Assembly (NCBI RefSeq): GCF_003201955.1
Contig: NZ_QJJM01000008.1
Coordinates: 62,001 to 126,000 of the forward strand
DNA: 64,000 bases
Direction: 5' to 3'
DNA from: Blastomonas natatoria
Lineage (GTDB): Bacteria; Pseudomonadota; Alphaproteobacteria; Sphingomonadales; Sphingomonadaceae
In this document: piece by piece, positions 24,397 to 34,379 of the stretch
Numbering within the stretch: the first letter of the stretch is position 1
How the letters are laid out: every line of letters starts with the position of its first letter
Program-made: the position numbers and the translations under genes
Notes under the pieces: model-generated
What the model was told of the DNA's origin: nothing
The model's database searches: none
Seen by the model: only the letters and a program-made list of their open reading frames with translations

Positions 24397-26144
24397 CAGA
24401 CCAGCGCCTTTGCTTCGTCTTCCATCGTGCCGGCGACTTCATCGCCGTAGAGGATCATGTCGGTATGCGCCGCGCCCGATGGGATCATCGGCAGGCAGTT
24501 GGCGAGCTTGGCGACGCGGCAATCAACCATAACGGGGCCGGGATGATCGATCATCGCCTGGATGCCGCTGTCGAGCTCGCTTTCGTCCGAAATGCGGATG
24601 CCCTTCCAGCCATAGGCCTCGGCGAGCGCAACGAAATCGGGCAGCGCGTCGGAATAGCTTTCCGAATAGCGGCTTTCATAGGTCAGCTGCTGCCACTGGC
24701 GCACCATGCCCATATATTCATTGTTGAGGATGAAGATCTTCACCGGCAGGCGATATTGCGTCGCGGTGCCCAGTTCCTGAATGTTCATCTGGATCGAGGC
24801 TTCGCCCGCAATGTCGATGCACAGCGCATCCGGGCAGCCGAGCTGCGCGCCGATCGCGGCGGGCAGGCCATAGCCCATGGTGCCGAGACCGCCCGAGGTC
24901 AGCCATTTGTTCGGCTGTTCGAAGCGGAAATATTGCGCTGCCCACATCTGGTGCTGGCCGACCTCGGTCGAGATGATCGGGCTCTGGTCCTTCGTCAGCG
25001 CATAGAGCCGCTCGATCGCCAGCTGTGGCATGATCTCGGATTTGTTGGCAGGATAGGCCAGGCACTCGCGCGTGCGCCATCCCGCGATCCGCGCCTTCCA
25101 TTCGGAAAAATCGCGCGGGGCATGGCCGATCGCGTTCAACTGGTCGATGATCTGCTGCAGCACGGTGGCGCAATCGCCGACGATGCCGAGATCGACCCGG
25201 ACGGTCTTGTTGATCGACGAGCGGTCGATATCGATATGAATCTTCTTCGAATTCGGCGCGAACGCATCGAGCCTGCCGGTGACGCGGTCGTCGAACCGCG
25301 CGCCGACACAGATGATCAGGTCCGCGCGGTTCATCGTCATGTTGGCTTCATAGGTGCCGTGCATCCCCAGCATGCCCAGCCAGTCGGGATGCTCGGACGG
25401 AAAGGCTCCCAGGCCCATCAGCGTCGAGGTCACCGGTGCATCGGTCATCGCCTGGAGCTGGCGCAGCAGTTTGCTCGCTTCCGGCCCGGCATTGATGACT
25501 CCGCCGCCCGAATAGATGACCGGTGCCTCGGCCTCGGCGATCATCCGTGCAGCCGTCGCGATATCGTAGGCCGTGCCCGCCTTGACCGGCGCATAGCGCA
25601 TGTTCGGGCGGGCAGGGGCCTCGCTGTCATGCGCGGCGGTGGCGACCTGGACGTCCTTGGGGATGTCGATCAGCACCGGACCGGGGCGGCCCTGCGTTGC
25701 GATATGGAAGGCCTCGCGCACCGTCGAAGCCAGCCGCGCAGGGTCCTTCACCAGATAATTGTGCTTGGTGCAGTGGCGGGTGATGCCGATGGTATCGGCT
25801 TCCTGAAACGCATCGGTGCCGATCAGCGTCGTCGCGACCTGGCCGGTGATGACGACCATCGGGATCGAATCCATCAGCGCATCGGTGATGCCGGTAACCG
25901 CATTGGTCGCGCCGGGTCCTGAGGTGACGAGTACGACACCCGGCTTGCCGGTGGCGCGGGCATAGCCTTCTGCAGCATGCGCGGCGGCCTGTTCGTGACG
26001 GACGAGAATATGGCGCAGCGACGGATGGCCGAAGATCGCGTCGTAAATCGGCAGCACCGCCCCGCCAGGATAGCCGAAGATCACTTCGACGCCCTGTTCA
26101 ACCAGCGTTTCAACCAATATCTGCGCGCCGCTCAATTCGGCCAT
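24396..26144 (-). CDS. ilvB: Acetolactate synthase large (catalytic) subunit
   Basis: The 582-residue ThDP enzyme makes acetolactate from pyruvate. It has the [15 protein letters not shown] opening, the catalytic Glu region [18 protein letters not shown], the FAD/central domain, and the C-terminal ThDP domain with [20 protein letters not shown]. In the Mg-ThDP motif the usual Gly-Asp-(Gly/Ala)-Ser reads GEAS ([18 protein letters not shown]), a Glu in place of the metal-binding Asp. This may be a lineage variant, since the rest is intact. A strong hairpin with a T-run lies about 105 bp upstream. Confidence 0.96.
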   Translation of the reverse strand: MAELSGAQILVETLVEQGVEVIFGYPGGAVLPIYDAIFGHPSLRHILVRHEQAAAHAAEGYARATGKPGVVLVTSGPGATNAVTGITDALMDSIPMVVITGQVATTLIGTDAFQEADTIGITRHCTKHNYLVKDPARLASTVREAFHIATQGRPGPVLIDIPKDVQVATAAHDSEAPARPNMRYAPVKAGTAYDIATAARMIAEAEAPVIYSGGGVINAGPEASKLLRQLQAMTDAPVTSTLMGLGAFPSEHPDWLGMLGMHGTYEANMTMNRADLIICVGARFDDRVTGRLDAFAPNSKKIHIDIDRSSINKTVRVDLGIVGDCATVLQQIIDQLNAIGHAPRDFSEWKARIAGWRTRECLAYPANKSEIMPQLAIERLYALTKDQSPIISTEVGQHQMWAAQYFRFEQPNKWLTSGGLGTMGYGLPAAIGAQLGCPDALCIDIAGEASIQMNIQELGTATQYRLPVKIFILNNEYMGMVRQWQQLTYESRYSESYSDALPDFVALAEAYGWKGIRISDESELDSGIQAMIDHPGPVMVDCRVAKLANCLPMIPSGAAHTDMILYGDEVAGTMEDEAKALV

Positions 26145-26248
26145 GATGCAAGCCTTACTTCGTCATTAAACCGCAGCCCGCTTAGACAAGCCGAGCCGAT
26201 GTTGCAAAACCATATGCTGCCGGGGGTGCCGCATCACCCCGCAGGGCG

Positions 26249-26282
26249 AAAAAATAACCCGGCGCAGAAGGGCCGCGCCGGG
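26249..26282 (-). terminator. Terminator or attenuator upstream of ilvB
   Basis: CCCGGCGC (26258-26265) and GCGCCGGG (26275-26282) form a perfect GC-rich stem. On the minus strand it is followed by TTATTTTTT (26249-26257), a good Rho-independent terminator. It lies after miaA and about 105 bp before ilvB, both on the minus strand. It may end miaA transcripts or act as an attenuator of the ilv genes. TTGACA near 26368 is a possible -35 box for an ilvB promoter. Confidence 0.65.
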
Positions 26283-26369
26283 CAGGGTCTGAATGCGACG
26301 TGTCACTGGGGCGCTGGCAGCAACGCCTGACGAGGCCGCTCTAAAAGACACAAAATGCTGTGTCAACAG

Positions 26370-27341
26370 CTAAAAGCGAAATAAAATATCAAAATCTGAT
26401 CGCGCGTTATCACTATATGGTTCCGTATACCGTTTCCAGCTGGCCGGAGGCTGGTTCCGGAACCATGTGAACTGGCGCTTGGCATATTGACGCGTGGCGA
26501 GCTGACCCGCGTCACGGGCTTGCTGTGCCGACAGCTGGCCCCGCAACAGGCCTGCAATTTCCGGCACGCCGATGGCGCGCATCACCGGAAGATCGGGGTG
26601 CAGCCCCCGCGCCAGCAACGCTTCCACCTCCTGCCTGGCGCCGGTGTCCAGCATCGTCGCAAATCTGCGATCGCACCGCTCGAACAGCCATTCTCGCGGC
26701 GGAAGCAGCACCAGGGCGCACAGCCGTATCTGTTCGCCGATGCCGCCCTGCTTGTGCGCATGCCACTCGCCCAGCGGCTTGCCGGTCGACCGCACCACTT
26801 CAAGCGCGCGCGCGACGCGGGTCGTATCGGCCGCGTTGAGCCGGGCGGCAGCGACCGGATCTTCCGCCTGCAATGCGCCATAGGCAACAGAAACAGGCAG
26901 CGCCCGCACCGCGCTGCGGATGGCCGGATCGATGGCGGGCACGGGCGAAATGCCGTCGAGCAGGGTACGCAGGTACAGGCCGGTGCCACCCACCAGAATG
27001 GGGAGTGCTCCGGCGGCATGCGCTGCTGCGATCTGCGCCTTGGCATCATCGGCCCAGCGCGCCGCAGAACAGGCTTCCGCTCCGTCGATATAGCCGAACA
27101 GCCGGTGTTCGATGCCAGCCATCTCGTCTTCGGTCGGGCGCGCGGAAAGCACTGCAAGATCGGCATAGACCTGCGCGCTGTCGGCGTTGATGATTACCGC
27201 GCGCTGGCCGCGCTCTGCCAGCCACCGGGCATAGCGCACCGCCAATCCGCTCTTGCCGCTGGCGGTGGGTCCGGCAATAAGCGCCAGCGCCGGACGGGAG
27301 TCTCCGGCGGTCTCGGGGGAAGTGTTCGTGCCCATCGCCAC
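26370..27341 (-). CDS. miaA: tRNA dimethylallyltransferase
   Basis: The 323-residue enzyme adds a dimethylallyl group to A37 of tRNAs that read UNN codons. It has the P-loop [41 protein letters not shown] and the C-terminal [14 protein letters not shown] tRNA-binding motif. The ATG at 27341 (or a second ATG two codons in) lies inside the first codons of the divergent serB gene: the two overlap at their 5' ends by about 14 bp. A weak hairpin (GACACA/TGTGTC then TTTT) follows its stop. Confidence 0.93.
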   Translation of the reverse strand: MAMGTNTSPETAGDSRPALALIAGPTASGKSGLAVRYARWLAERGQRAVIINADSAQVYADLAVLSARPTEDEMAGIEHRLFGYIDGAEACSAARWADDAKAQIAAAHAAGALPILVGGTGLYLRTLLDGISPVPAIDPAIRSAVRALPVSVAYGALQAEDPVAAARLNAADTTRVARALEVVRSTGKPLGEWHAHKQGGIGEQIRLCALVLLPPREWLFERCDRRFATMLDTGARQEVEALLARGLHPDLPVMRAIGVPEIAGLLRGQLSAQQARDAGQLATRQYAKRQFTWFRNQPPASWKRYTEPYSDNARSDFDILFRF

Positions 27342-28206
27342 GCTGATAGCAGCAGAAACCTTGCCAGCGGGAGAGCTAAACGCTGCTGCCGACCGATTGC
27401 ATCAGGCAGGCCTGGTAGTCGGGGAAAGCCGATGGGTCGAGCCCGGACAGGTTGGCGAATTGCACTTTGCCGGAAACCGCGCCGCCGCCGATGCCGCATT
27501 CGCGGACTGGCGGGACCGTGCTGACGTGCTGGTGCTGGATGACGGCGCACGGGAGGCGAGATTGCTGGTATCCGACATGGACAGCACGATGATCGCCAAC
27601 GAATGCATCGACGAGCTCGCCGACTATGCCGGGGTCAAGCCGCAGGTGGCCGAGATTACCGAGCGCGCCATGCAGGGCGAGCTCGATTTCGAGGCGGCCC
27701 TGCGCGAGCGCGTGGCGCTGCTGAAGGGCCTGAGCGAGCATGTGATCGGCGACTGTCTGGGCCATCGCATCCAGCCGATGCCGGGCGCCCGCAGGCTGGT
27801 GCGGACCCTTCGCTCGCGCGGGGTGGATTGCGTGCTGGTATCCGGAGGATTTCACAGCTTTGCCGATGTCATCGGTGCGGAACTGGGGTTCAATGCCGTG
27901 TATGCCAACCGGCTGGTGATCGAACATGGCCATATGACGGGTGCGCTGGAAGGTGGAATCGTCGACGCCGCGCGCAAGGCGGCGATCCTTCAGGAGCAGG
28001 CGGGCGGACAGGGGCTCGAGTCGGCGCAGATCATCGCGCTGGGTGATGGCGCAAACGACATACCGATGCTCAAGGTGGCGGGTTCAGGCATTGCCTATCA
28101 TGCCAAGCCCGCCGCAATCGCCGCTGCAGACGCGCATATAGCGCATGGCGACTGGACCGTGCTGCTGCATGCGCTGGGCATCCCGCGCAGCGACTGGGCC
28201 GAATAG
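27328..28206 (+). CDS. serB: Phosphoserine phosphatase
   Basis: The 292-residue HAD enzyme releases serine from phosphoserine. The HAD nucleophile motif is [21 protein letters not shown], with the motif II region [11 protein letters not shown] and motif [17 protein letters not shown]. An N-terminal accessory domain of about 85 residues precedes the core. The start is GTG at 27328, with GTG at 27322 also possible and GGGGGA upstream; no ATG is available. It overlaps the divergent miaA 5' end, leaving no intergenic promoter region. A good terminator follows. Confidence 0.9.
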   Translation: MPIATLIAAETLPAGELNAAADRLHQAGLVVGESRWVEPGQVGELHFAGNRAAADAAFADWRDRADVLVLDDGAREARLLVSDMDSTMIANECIDELADYAGVKPQVAEITERAMQGELDFEAALRERVALLKGLSEHVIGDCLGHRIQPMPGARRLVRTLRSRGVDCVLVSGGFHSFADVIGAELGFNAVYANRLVIEHGHMTGALEGGIVDAARKAAILQEQAGGQGLESAQIIALGDGANDIPMLKVAGSGIAYHAKPAAIAAADAHIAHGDWTVLLHALGIPRSDWAE

Positions 28207-28216
28207 ACGCGCACGA

Positions 28217-28253
28217 AAAGGGGCGCGACGATCGCTCGCCGCGCCCCTTTCTC
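28217..28253 (+). terminator. serB terminator
   Basis: AAAGGGGCGCG (28217-28227) and CGCGCCCCTTT (28240-28250) form a perfect 11-bp stem ending in TTTCTC, 10 bp after the serB stop. Confidence 0.85.
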
Positions 28254-28275
28254 GTTACTCTCGCGCATTTCAATC

Positions 28276-28320
28276 GTCATTCCCGCGAACGCGGGAATCC
28301 CGCTTTCGCGGGGGTGACGA
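28276..28320. repeat. Shortened composite palindromic repeat
   Basis: CGTCATTCCCGCGAACGCGG followed by GAATCCCGCTTTCGCGGGGG and TGACG: the two hairpins of the 3359-3443 element are fused with the spacer lost. It lies between serB and the convergent SDR gene. Confidence 0.8.
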
Positions 28321-28345
28321 GGTGAAGTCTATCGAACCCTGCGGA

Positions 28346-29242
28346 TCAGCCCTGCAGCAGGCGCATGATCGTCATCGCCTGTTCGCTGCCCGACTGCGGC
28401 ACTGTTTCGCCGGTGCGGTCGATGATCTTGTCGAAGATGCGTGCCACGCCTTCGGCGGTCCGCTCGCCCTCGGGCAGCGCCGCGCCCTGGGTCATCGTGA
28501 CATAGGCCGCGTGGAACGCGCCTGCGCCTGCGCCGATGATCATGTTGGTCGGTGCGTCTTCCGACACCAGATAGATCGCAGCAGGCACGACATTCTCGGG
28601 CTTGAACTGGGCAAAGGCTTCAGGCGGGAAGATGTCTTCGGTCATGCGGGTGCCGGCAACCGGCGCCAGGGTGTTGACCTTGATGTTGTTCTTTGCACCT
28701 TCCAGGTACAGCGTCTTGGTGAGGCCGGCGAGGCCCAGCTTGGCCGCGCCATAATTGGCCTGGCCGAAATTGCCGTACAGGCCGGTCGACGACGCGGTCA
28801 TCAGGATTCGGCCGTAATTCTGCTCGCGCATCGTTTCCCACACGGCCTTGGTGCAGTTGGCCGATCCCAGCAGATGAACCTTCACCACCAGATCGAAATC
28901 GGCAGGGTCCATCTTGGCGAAGCTCTTGTCGCGCAGGATGCCGGCATTGTTGATGAGCACGTGCACGCCGCCCCAGGCCTCCTTGGCCTTGGCGACCATT
29001 TCGACCATCTGCTCGTATTCGGTGACCGATCCGCCATTGGCCATGGCTTCGCCGCCAGCGGCCTTGATCTCCTCGACGACCTGCGCAGCCGCGTCCGAGG
29101 TGCCGGTGCCGTCGCGGGCCCCGCCCAGATCGTTGACGACAACCTTGGCGCCGCGGGCGGCAAGATCAAGCGCATAGGCACGGCCCAGGCCGCCGCCTGC
29201 ACCGGTGACGATGGCAACGCGGTCCTTGAAACTGATGGTCAT
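28346..29242 (-). CDS. SDR family oxidoreductase (hydroxyacyl-CoA dehydrogenase-like)
   Basis: The 298-residue protein is a classical short-chain dehydrogenase: the NAD(P) loop TGAGGGLGRAY with VVVNDLGG after it, NNAGILRD, the catalytic Ser region MTASSTGLYG, and Tyr-x-x-x-Lys as YGAAK. The VNDLGGARDGTG stretch resembles the dehydrogenase domain of peroxisomal multifunctional enzyme type 2, suggesting a 3-hydroxyacyl-CoA or sterol substrate. ATG at 29242 is chosen (AGGGATG upstream); another ATG lies three codons earlier. Substrate unproven. Confidence 0.85.
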   Translation of the reverse strand: MTISFKDRVAIVTGAGGGLGRAYALDLAARGAKVVVNDLGGARDGTGTSDAAAQVVEEIKAAGGEAMANGGSVTEYEQMVEMVAKAKEAWGGVHVLINNAGILRDKSFAKMDPADFDLVVKVHLLGSANCTKAVWETMREQNYGRILMTASSTGLYGNFGQANYGAAKLGLAGLTKTLYLEGAKNNIKVNTLAPVAGTRMTEDIFPPEAFAQFKPENVVPAAIYLVSEDAPTNMIIGAGAGAFHAAYVTMTQGAALPEGERTAEGVARIFDKIIDRTGETVPQSGSEQAMTIMRLLQG

Positions 29243-29382
29243 GACAAGCATCCCTTTTGCTGAATGCGCGGCTTGGCCACGCGGAATGGCGCGGGTTTTA
29301 GCCATGTTGATGCGCTTGGCAAGCGCCAAGCGGAGCCCTTGCAACTTTACGCGTCCGTCAACCAGGGCTGACGCTACGGCGA

Positions 29383-30078
29383 TCAGGCCAGTTCGCTGTC
29401 CAGCGCATAGCCGGCAGAGCGCACGGTGCGGATGATATCGGGCTGGCCATTGGCGTTGAGCGCCTTGCGCAAGCGGCGGATATGCACGTCCACGGTGCGA
29501 ATCTCGATATCGCTGTCATGCCCCCAGACGCTGTCGAGCAGGCGCTCGCGCGAGAACACCCAGCCGGGATGCTCGAGGAAATGGCGCAGGAGCCGGAACT
29601 CGGTGGGGCCCAGCGGAATGGTCTGCCCGGCGCGCTTCACCTTGTAGCCCACGGTGTCCATCTCGATATCGGCAAAGCTCAGCGCTTCGCCTGCGAGGGC
29701 TGGGCGTACGCGGCGCAGCACCGCATTGACCCGCGCGATCAGCTCGCGCGGGGAGAAGGGCTTGGTGACGTAATCATCCGCGCCGATATCGAGCCCGCGG
29801 ACCCGGTCTTCCTCTTCGCCGCGCGCCGACATCATGATGATCGGGATGTTCGATGTGTCGTTGTCGCGGCGCAGACGGCGGCAGACCTCGATGCCGGATA
29901 GATTTTCGATCATCCAGTCGAGCAGCACGATATCGGGCCTTTCCTCGCGCGCGATCAGCATCGCTTCCTCGCCATCGGCGGTCTGGCTGACACGAAAGCC
30001 CTGTTTGTCGAAATGCCACGATACCAGCTCGGCCAGTGCCATGTCGTCCTCAACCAGAAGCAGATGCGGGGTCGTCAT
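29383..30078 (-). CDS. phoB: Phosphate regulon response regulator
   Basis: The 231-residue OmpR-type regulator has a receiver domain (LLVEDDMALAELVSWHF; phosphoacceptor Asp in IVLLDWMIENLSG; KPFSPRELIAR) and a winged-helix domain ending in RTVRSAGYALD. The Trp-Met-Ile after the phosphoacceptor Asp is typical of PhoB. Phosphorylated by PhoR, it activates the pst operon through the Pho box at 35573-35605. It is the last gene of the pst-phoU-phoB run. Confidence 0.95.
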   Translation of the reverse strand: MTTPHLLLVEDDMALAELVSWHFDKQGFRVSQTADGEEAMLIAREERPDIVLLDWMIENLSGIEVCRRLRRDNDTSNIPIIMMSARGEEEDRVRGLDIGADDYVTKPFSPRELIARVNAVLRRVRPALAGEALSFADIEMDTVGYKVKRAGQTIPLGPTEFRLLRHFLEHPGWVFSRERLLDSVWGHDSDIEIRTVDVHIRRLRKALNANGQPDIIRTVRSAGYALDSELA

Positions 30079-30111
30079 CGATTTCGTGCCTTCTGTTTCA
30101 AAAGTACCGGA

Positions 30112-30822
30112 TCATTCGCCGTCTGGAGCAAGCGCATCATCGCCGCGCTCGCGTTCGTTCATCGACTGGCCCATGACCGCGAAATAGACCATCTCGGCGA
30201 CATTGGTCGCGTGATCGCCGATCCTTTCCAGATTCTTGGCGATGAACATCAGGTGCGTGCCCGCGCCGACATGTTCGGGATTGTCGATCATGTGGGCGAT
30301 CAGCGCGCGGAAGATGCTGTTGTAGAAATCGTCTACGGTCTTGTCCTGCGCGCACACGGCGACGGCCAGATCGGCATCGCGCCTCGCAAAGGCGGTAAAG
30401 GCATCGTCGACCAGCTGGCGGGTGGCGTCGGCCATGGCGGGGAGCAGCCGGGCGGCGTCGATCTCCTGGCCTGAATCGATCAGCAGCACCCGTTTGGCGA
30501 TGTTCTTGGCATAATCGCCGATGCGTTCGACCACGCCGGAAATCTTGAGCGCGGCGACGAGTTCGCGCAGGTCGTCGGCCATCGGTGCGCGCAGTGCGAT
30601 CGTCTGGATGACCATGCGATCGATCTGCTCTTCCAGCGCATCGATGCGCTTGTCGCCCTCGACGACCTGGCGGGCCAGATCGTGATCGTTGGTGCCCAGC
30701 GCGGTCATCGCGCCTTCGACGGCCTTCTCCGCGCGTCCGCCGATCTCCGCGATCAGCCCGCGCAGGGTAGTGAGGTCGCCGTCAAAGGCCTTCAGGGTGT
30801 GTTCGTTCAGGCTATGGTTCAT
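30112..30822 (-). CDS. phoU: Phosphate signalling protein PhoU
   Basis: The 236-residue protein is two PhoU three-helix repeats, each with the metal-binding E/DxxxD pattern (VEGDKRIDALEEQIDRMV in the first, CAQDKTVDDFYNSIFRAL in the second; HLMFIAKNLERIGDHATNVAE at the end). It dampens PhoR signalling when Pi is plentiful. ATG at 30822 is used; a TTG one codon earlier is less likely. Confidence 0.95.
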   Translation of the reverse strand: MNHSLNEHTLKAFDGDLTTLRGLIAEIGGRAEKAVEGAMTALGTNDHDLARQVVEGDKRIDALEEQIDRMVIQTIALRAPMADDLRELVAALKISGVVERIGDYAKNIAKRVLLIDSGQEIDAARLLPAMADATRQLVDDAFTAFARRDADLAVAVCAQDKTVDDFYNSIFRALIAHMIDNPEHVGAGTHLMFIAKNLERIGDHATNVAEMVYFAVMGQSMNERERGDDALAPDGE

Positions 30823-30913
30823 CAAGTTGTTCCGATCTTTGCGATGCCTGGCTTGGCGGGGCCGCCCTTATCCCCTTGCCGCCAAACCGGGTCGCTTAAG
30901 CATGTGGTGTCCG

Positions 30914-31699
30914 TCAGCCGTAACGGCCAGTAATATAGTCGCGCGTCCGTTCCTCGCGCGGATTGGTGAAGATATCCGAAGTGTCGCCATATTCCACCAT
31001 GGTGCCCAGGTGGAAGAACGCGGTCTTCTGCGAGACGCGAGCGGCCTGCTGCATGTTGTGCGTGACGATGACGATGGCATAGCGGCCGCGCAGTTCATGG
31101 ATCAGTTCCTCGATCTTGGCGGTGGCGATCGGGTCGAGCGCCGAGCACGGCTCGTCCATCAGGATCACCTCAGGGTCGACCGCAATGGCGCGCGCGATGC
31201 ACAGGCGCTGCTGCTGGCCGCCGGACAGCGCGGTGCCGCTGTCCTGCAGCCGGTCCTTGACCTCGTTCCAAAGGCCTGCGCGGACCAGCGAGTTCTCGAC
31301 GATCTGGTCGAGCTCCGCCTTGTTGGGGGCCAGGCCATGGATGCGCGGGCCATAGGCGACATTGTCGTATATCGACTTGGGGAAGGGGTTGGGCTTCTGG
31401 AAAACCATTCCGACGCGAGCGCGCAACTGCACCACGTCCATGCTGCTCGAATAGATATTCTCGCCATCCAGCGTGATGTCGCCTTCCACCCGCGCGATCG
31501 GGATGGTGTCGTTCATCCGGTTGAGCGTGCGCAGGAAGGTCGATTTGCCGCAACCCGAAGGGCCGATGAAGGCGACGACATTGTCCATGTCGATATCGAT
31601 AGACACACCCTTGATCGCCTGTTTCTCGCCATAGAAGACCTTGACGTCGCGCGCGGACATCTTGGATTTCGTGGAGGTGGTGGCCGTGTTGTCGAGCAT
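30914..31699 (-). CDS. pstB: Phosphate ABC transporter ATP-binding protein
   Basis: The 261-residue ATPase has Walker [13 protein letters not shown], the signature [16 protein letters not shown] and Walker [15 protein letters not shown], plus the PstB-specific [14 protein letters not shown] start and [20 protein letters not shown]-loop. ATG at 31699 gives the usual length; ATG at 31714 overlaps the pstA stop and is also possible. Confidence 0.96.
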   Translation of the reverse strand: MLDNTATTSTKSKMSARDVKVFYGEKQAIKGVSIDIDMDNVVAFIGPSGCGKSTFLRTLNRMNDTIPIARVEGDITLDGENIYSSSMDVVQLRARVGMVFQKPNPFPKSIYDNVAYGPRIHGLAPNKAELDQIVENSLVRAGLWNEVKDRLQDSGTALSGGQQQRLCIARAIAVDPEVILMDEPCSALDPIATAKIEELIHELRGRYAIVIVTHNMQQAARVSQKTAFFHLGTMVEYGDTSDIFTNPREERTRDYITGRYG

Positions 31700-31707
31700 G
31701 GATCGGG

Positions 31708-33003
31708 TTACCATCGCGTTTCGAAGCGGTTGCGCAGATAGACGGCAATCGCGTTCATGGAGAGAAGGAAGACGAGCAGGACGATGATCGCGGCGGAGGT
31801 CTTCTCCACGAACCCGCGATTGACCTCGTCCGACCACAGGAAGATCTGTACCGGCAGCACGGTGGCGGGATCGGTCAGGCCATCGGGTGGCGTGGTGGTG
31901 AAGGCGCGCATGCCGATCATCAGCAGTGGTGCGGTCTCACCCAGCGCGCGCGCCATACCGATGATCGTGCCGGTCATGATGCCGGGAATGGCGAGCGGCA
32001 GGACATGGTGGAACACGACCTGGACAGGGCTTGCGCCGACGCCCATCGCCGCTTCGCGGATCGAGGGCGGCACGGCCTTGATGGCATTGCGTGCGGCGAT
32101 CACGATGACGGGCATGGTCATCAGCGCGAGCGTCAGACCGCCGACCAGGGCTGCCGATCGCGGCATCGACAGGAACTGCAGGAATACCGCAAGACCGAGC
32201 AGGCCGAAGATGATCGAAGGCACCGCTGCCAGATTGTTGATCGAAACCTCGATCAGATCGGTAAAGCGGTTCTTGGGCGCATATTCCTCGAGATAGACCG
32301 CAGCCAGAACGCCGACGGGAAAGGCGAGGAACAGGGTCACGACCATGGTGATCAGCGATCCCTTGAGCGCGCCCCAGATGCCGACCCGCGCAGGATCGGT
32401 GCCGTCGGAGCCAGTCAGGAACTGCATGTTGAAGCTCTGGCGGACATCGCCCTTTTGCGTCAGCACGGCATAATCGGCTTCGGCCTCAGGCGTCGACCGG
32501 TCCTTGGCGGCCCGGTCGATATCGCTCGACGTGGGCAGCCAGAAGCGGGTCTTGCCCATGACCAGATTGGGATTGTCGATCAGCTGGTCGCGCAGTGCGG
32601 TCCAGGCGGTCGTGGCGAAATAGCGTGCGCCGTCCTTGCCATATTGCGCCTGCACCGCCTGGTCGAAGATGCGGCGCACGTCGATGGACGCCATGGTCGC
32701 CGACAGGCGCGGGCCGGTCAGCTGATCGGGCGAGATGCTGCCGGTCGCGGCGGGAAGATCGACGGTCAGCGTCGCCTCGGTGGTGATGAAGCCCTTGGCG
32801 CCATTGCCGACCATCACGACCAGCAGGAACGCCAGGAACAGCGAGGAAATCGCAACCGCGGCCAGCCCGAAGAACTTGAACCGGCGTTCGGCAGCATAGC
32901 GGCGCGCGATGCGCCTCTGCATGGCATCGCCCATCCAGTCGGTCTTGCGGCTGGCCGTGGCGGCGGGCGGGTTGCTTGCGGACATGATGGCGGCCTCAGT
33001 CAT
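31708..33003 (-). CDS. pstA: Phosphate ABC transporter permease
   Basis: The 431-residue membrane protein has one N-terminal transmembrane segment ([20 protein letters not shown]), a large periplasmic insert of about 150 residues, then five segments with the permease loop [20 protein letters not shown]. The periplasmic insert, longer than in E. coli PstA, is common in alphaproteobacteria. The start overlaps the pstC stop by 8 bp. Confidence 0.93.
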   Translation of the reverse strand: MTEAAIMSASNPPAATASRKTDWMGDAMQRRIARRYAAERRFKFFGLAAVAISSLFLAFLLVVMVGNGAKGFITTEATLTVDLPAATGSISPDQLTGPRLSATMASIDVRRIFDQAVQAQYGKDGARYFATTAWTALRDQLIDNPNLVMGKTRFWLPTSSDIDRAAKDRSTPEAEADYAVLTQKGDVRQSFNMQFLTGSDGTDPARVGIWGALKGSLITMVVTLFLAFPVGVLAAVYLEEYAPKNRFTDLIEVSINNLAAVPSIIFGLLGLAVFLQFLSMPRSAALVGGLTLALMTMPVIVIAARNAIKAVPPSIREAAMGVGASPVQVVFHHVLPLAIPGIMTGTIIGMARALGETAPLLMIGMRAFTTTPPDGLTDPATVLPVQIFLWSDEVNRGFVEKTSAAIIVLLVFLLSMNAIAVYLRNRFETRW

Positions 33004-34372
33004 ACGCTTCCCGATATTTCTTGACGATCTGCAGCGCGACGATGTTGAGCAGCAGGGTCACGACGAACAGAGTCAGGCCCAGGGCAAAGGCGGCAAGCGT
33101 CATCGGGCTGTTGAAATCGGTATCGCCGGTCAGCAGTTGCACGATCTGGGTGGTGACGGTTGTCACGCTGGCAAACGGGTTGGCGGTGAGGTTCGCGGCC
33201 AGGCCAGCGGCCATCACTACGATCATCGTCTCGCCGATCGCACGGCTGACCGCCAGCAGAACGCCGCCGACCACGCCGGGAAGAGCAGCAGGGATGAGCA
33301 CCTGCTTGATCGTCTCGCTCTTGGTCGCGCCCATGGCGAGCGACCCGTCGCGCATGCTGCCCGGGACCGCCGCGATGCTGTCATCGGCCATCGAGGACAC
33401 GAACGGTATGATCATGACGCCCATCACGAGGCCAGCGGCGAGCGCCGATTCCGAGGAAGCGTCGGTAATGCCGATCGAGACCGCAAAGCTGCGCAGCGCA
33501 GGCGCGACGGTCAGTGCGGCAAAATAGCCATAGACCACGGTCGGCACGCCCGCGAGAATCTCGAGAATCGGCTTCATCCACTTGCGGACATTGGCGCTGG
33601 CATATTGGGTCAGGTACACCGCGCTCATCAGCCCGAGCGGGATGGCCACCAGCATCGCGATGATCGCGCCAATGAAGACCGTGCCCCAGAACAGCGGCAC
33701 CGCGCCAAAGCCAGTGGCCTGACCGTCGACAATCTTGTCCGACGGGTTCCATTGCAGGCCGAAAAGGAACTCGAACGGGGAGACGAGGTTGAAGAAGCGG
33801 ACCGTCTCGAAGATCAGTGAGGCAACGATGCCCAGCGTTGCCAGAATGGCGATCAGCGAGGCGAGCAGCAGGCCCAGCATAACGGTACGTTCAACCTGGG
33901 TACGGGCGCGAAAATCAGGACGGATCCGGGTGAAGGCAAAGGCGCCACCGGCAAAGCAGAGCAGGAATGCGGCCAGAGCGCCGATCATCGCATAACGGCT
34001 GTCCGCTGCCGAATAGAGCGGCGCAAGCTGCACTGCGGCGTCGTTGAATACCTTCAGGTCCGGGTTGCGTGACAGCGCGCGTGCCTCGGACAGGATCGCG
34101 GCGCGTTCGAATGCATCGGTCGGCAGCTGCGCTGCCAGCGGGCTTTCCAGCACCTGGTAGCTGCCCAGGGCTGGCGCGACGGTGCTCCATACCAGCAGGA
34201 ACAGGACAGCAGGAACAACGGCCCACATCGCGGCATACCAGCCATGATAGCTGGGCAGCGAATGGACGCTTGCGACGCCCGACTGGATGAACCGGCCAGC
34301 ACGCGCACGGGCGAACACCCAGGTGATGAGGCCCAGGCCCGCAATCAGAAAGAAGATGGCTGTCGTGGTCAT
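32996..34372 (-). CDS. pstC: Phosphate ABC transporter permease
   Basis: The 458-residue membrane protein has an N-terminal pair of transmembrane segments ahead of the conserved PstC core, with GSMRDGSLAMGATKSETIKQ as the ATPase-contact loop and AIGETMIVVMAAG after it. It forms the channel with PstA. The ATG lies 7 bp after the pstS stop. Confidence 0.94.
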   Translation of the reverse strand: MTTTAIFFLIAGLGLITWVFARARAGRFIQSGVASVHSLPSYHGWYAAMWAVVPAVLFLLVWSTVAPALGSYQVLESPLAAQLPTDAFERAAILSEARALSRNPDLKVFNDAAVQLAPLYSAADSRYAMIGALAAFLLCFAGGAFAFTRIRPDFRARTQVERTVMLGLLLASLIAILATLGIVASLIFETVRFFNLVSPFEFLFGLQWNPSDKIVDGQATGFGAVPLFWGTVFIGAIIAMLVAIPLGLMSAVYLTQYASANVRKWMKPILEILAGVPTVVYGYFAALTVAPALRSFAVSIGITDASSESALAAGLVMGVMIIPFVSSMADDSIAAVPGSMRDGSLAMGATKSETIKQVLIPAALPGVVGGVLLAVSRAIGETMIVVMAAGLAANLTANPFASVTTVTTQIVQLLTGDTDFNSPMTLAAFALGLTLFVVTLLLNIVALQIVKKYREAYD

Positions 34373-34379
34373 GGCGGGC

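Noticed and set aside
26345-26373. Hairpin GACACA/TGTGTC with TTTT as the miaA terminator
   Set aside because: The stem is short and AT-rich and overlaps a possible TTGACA promoter box, so it was not listed as a separate terminator.
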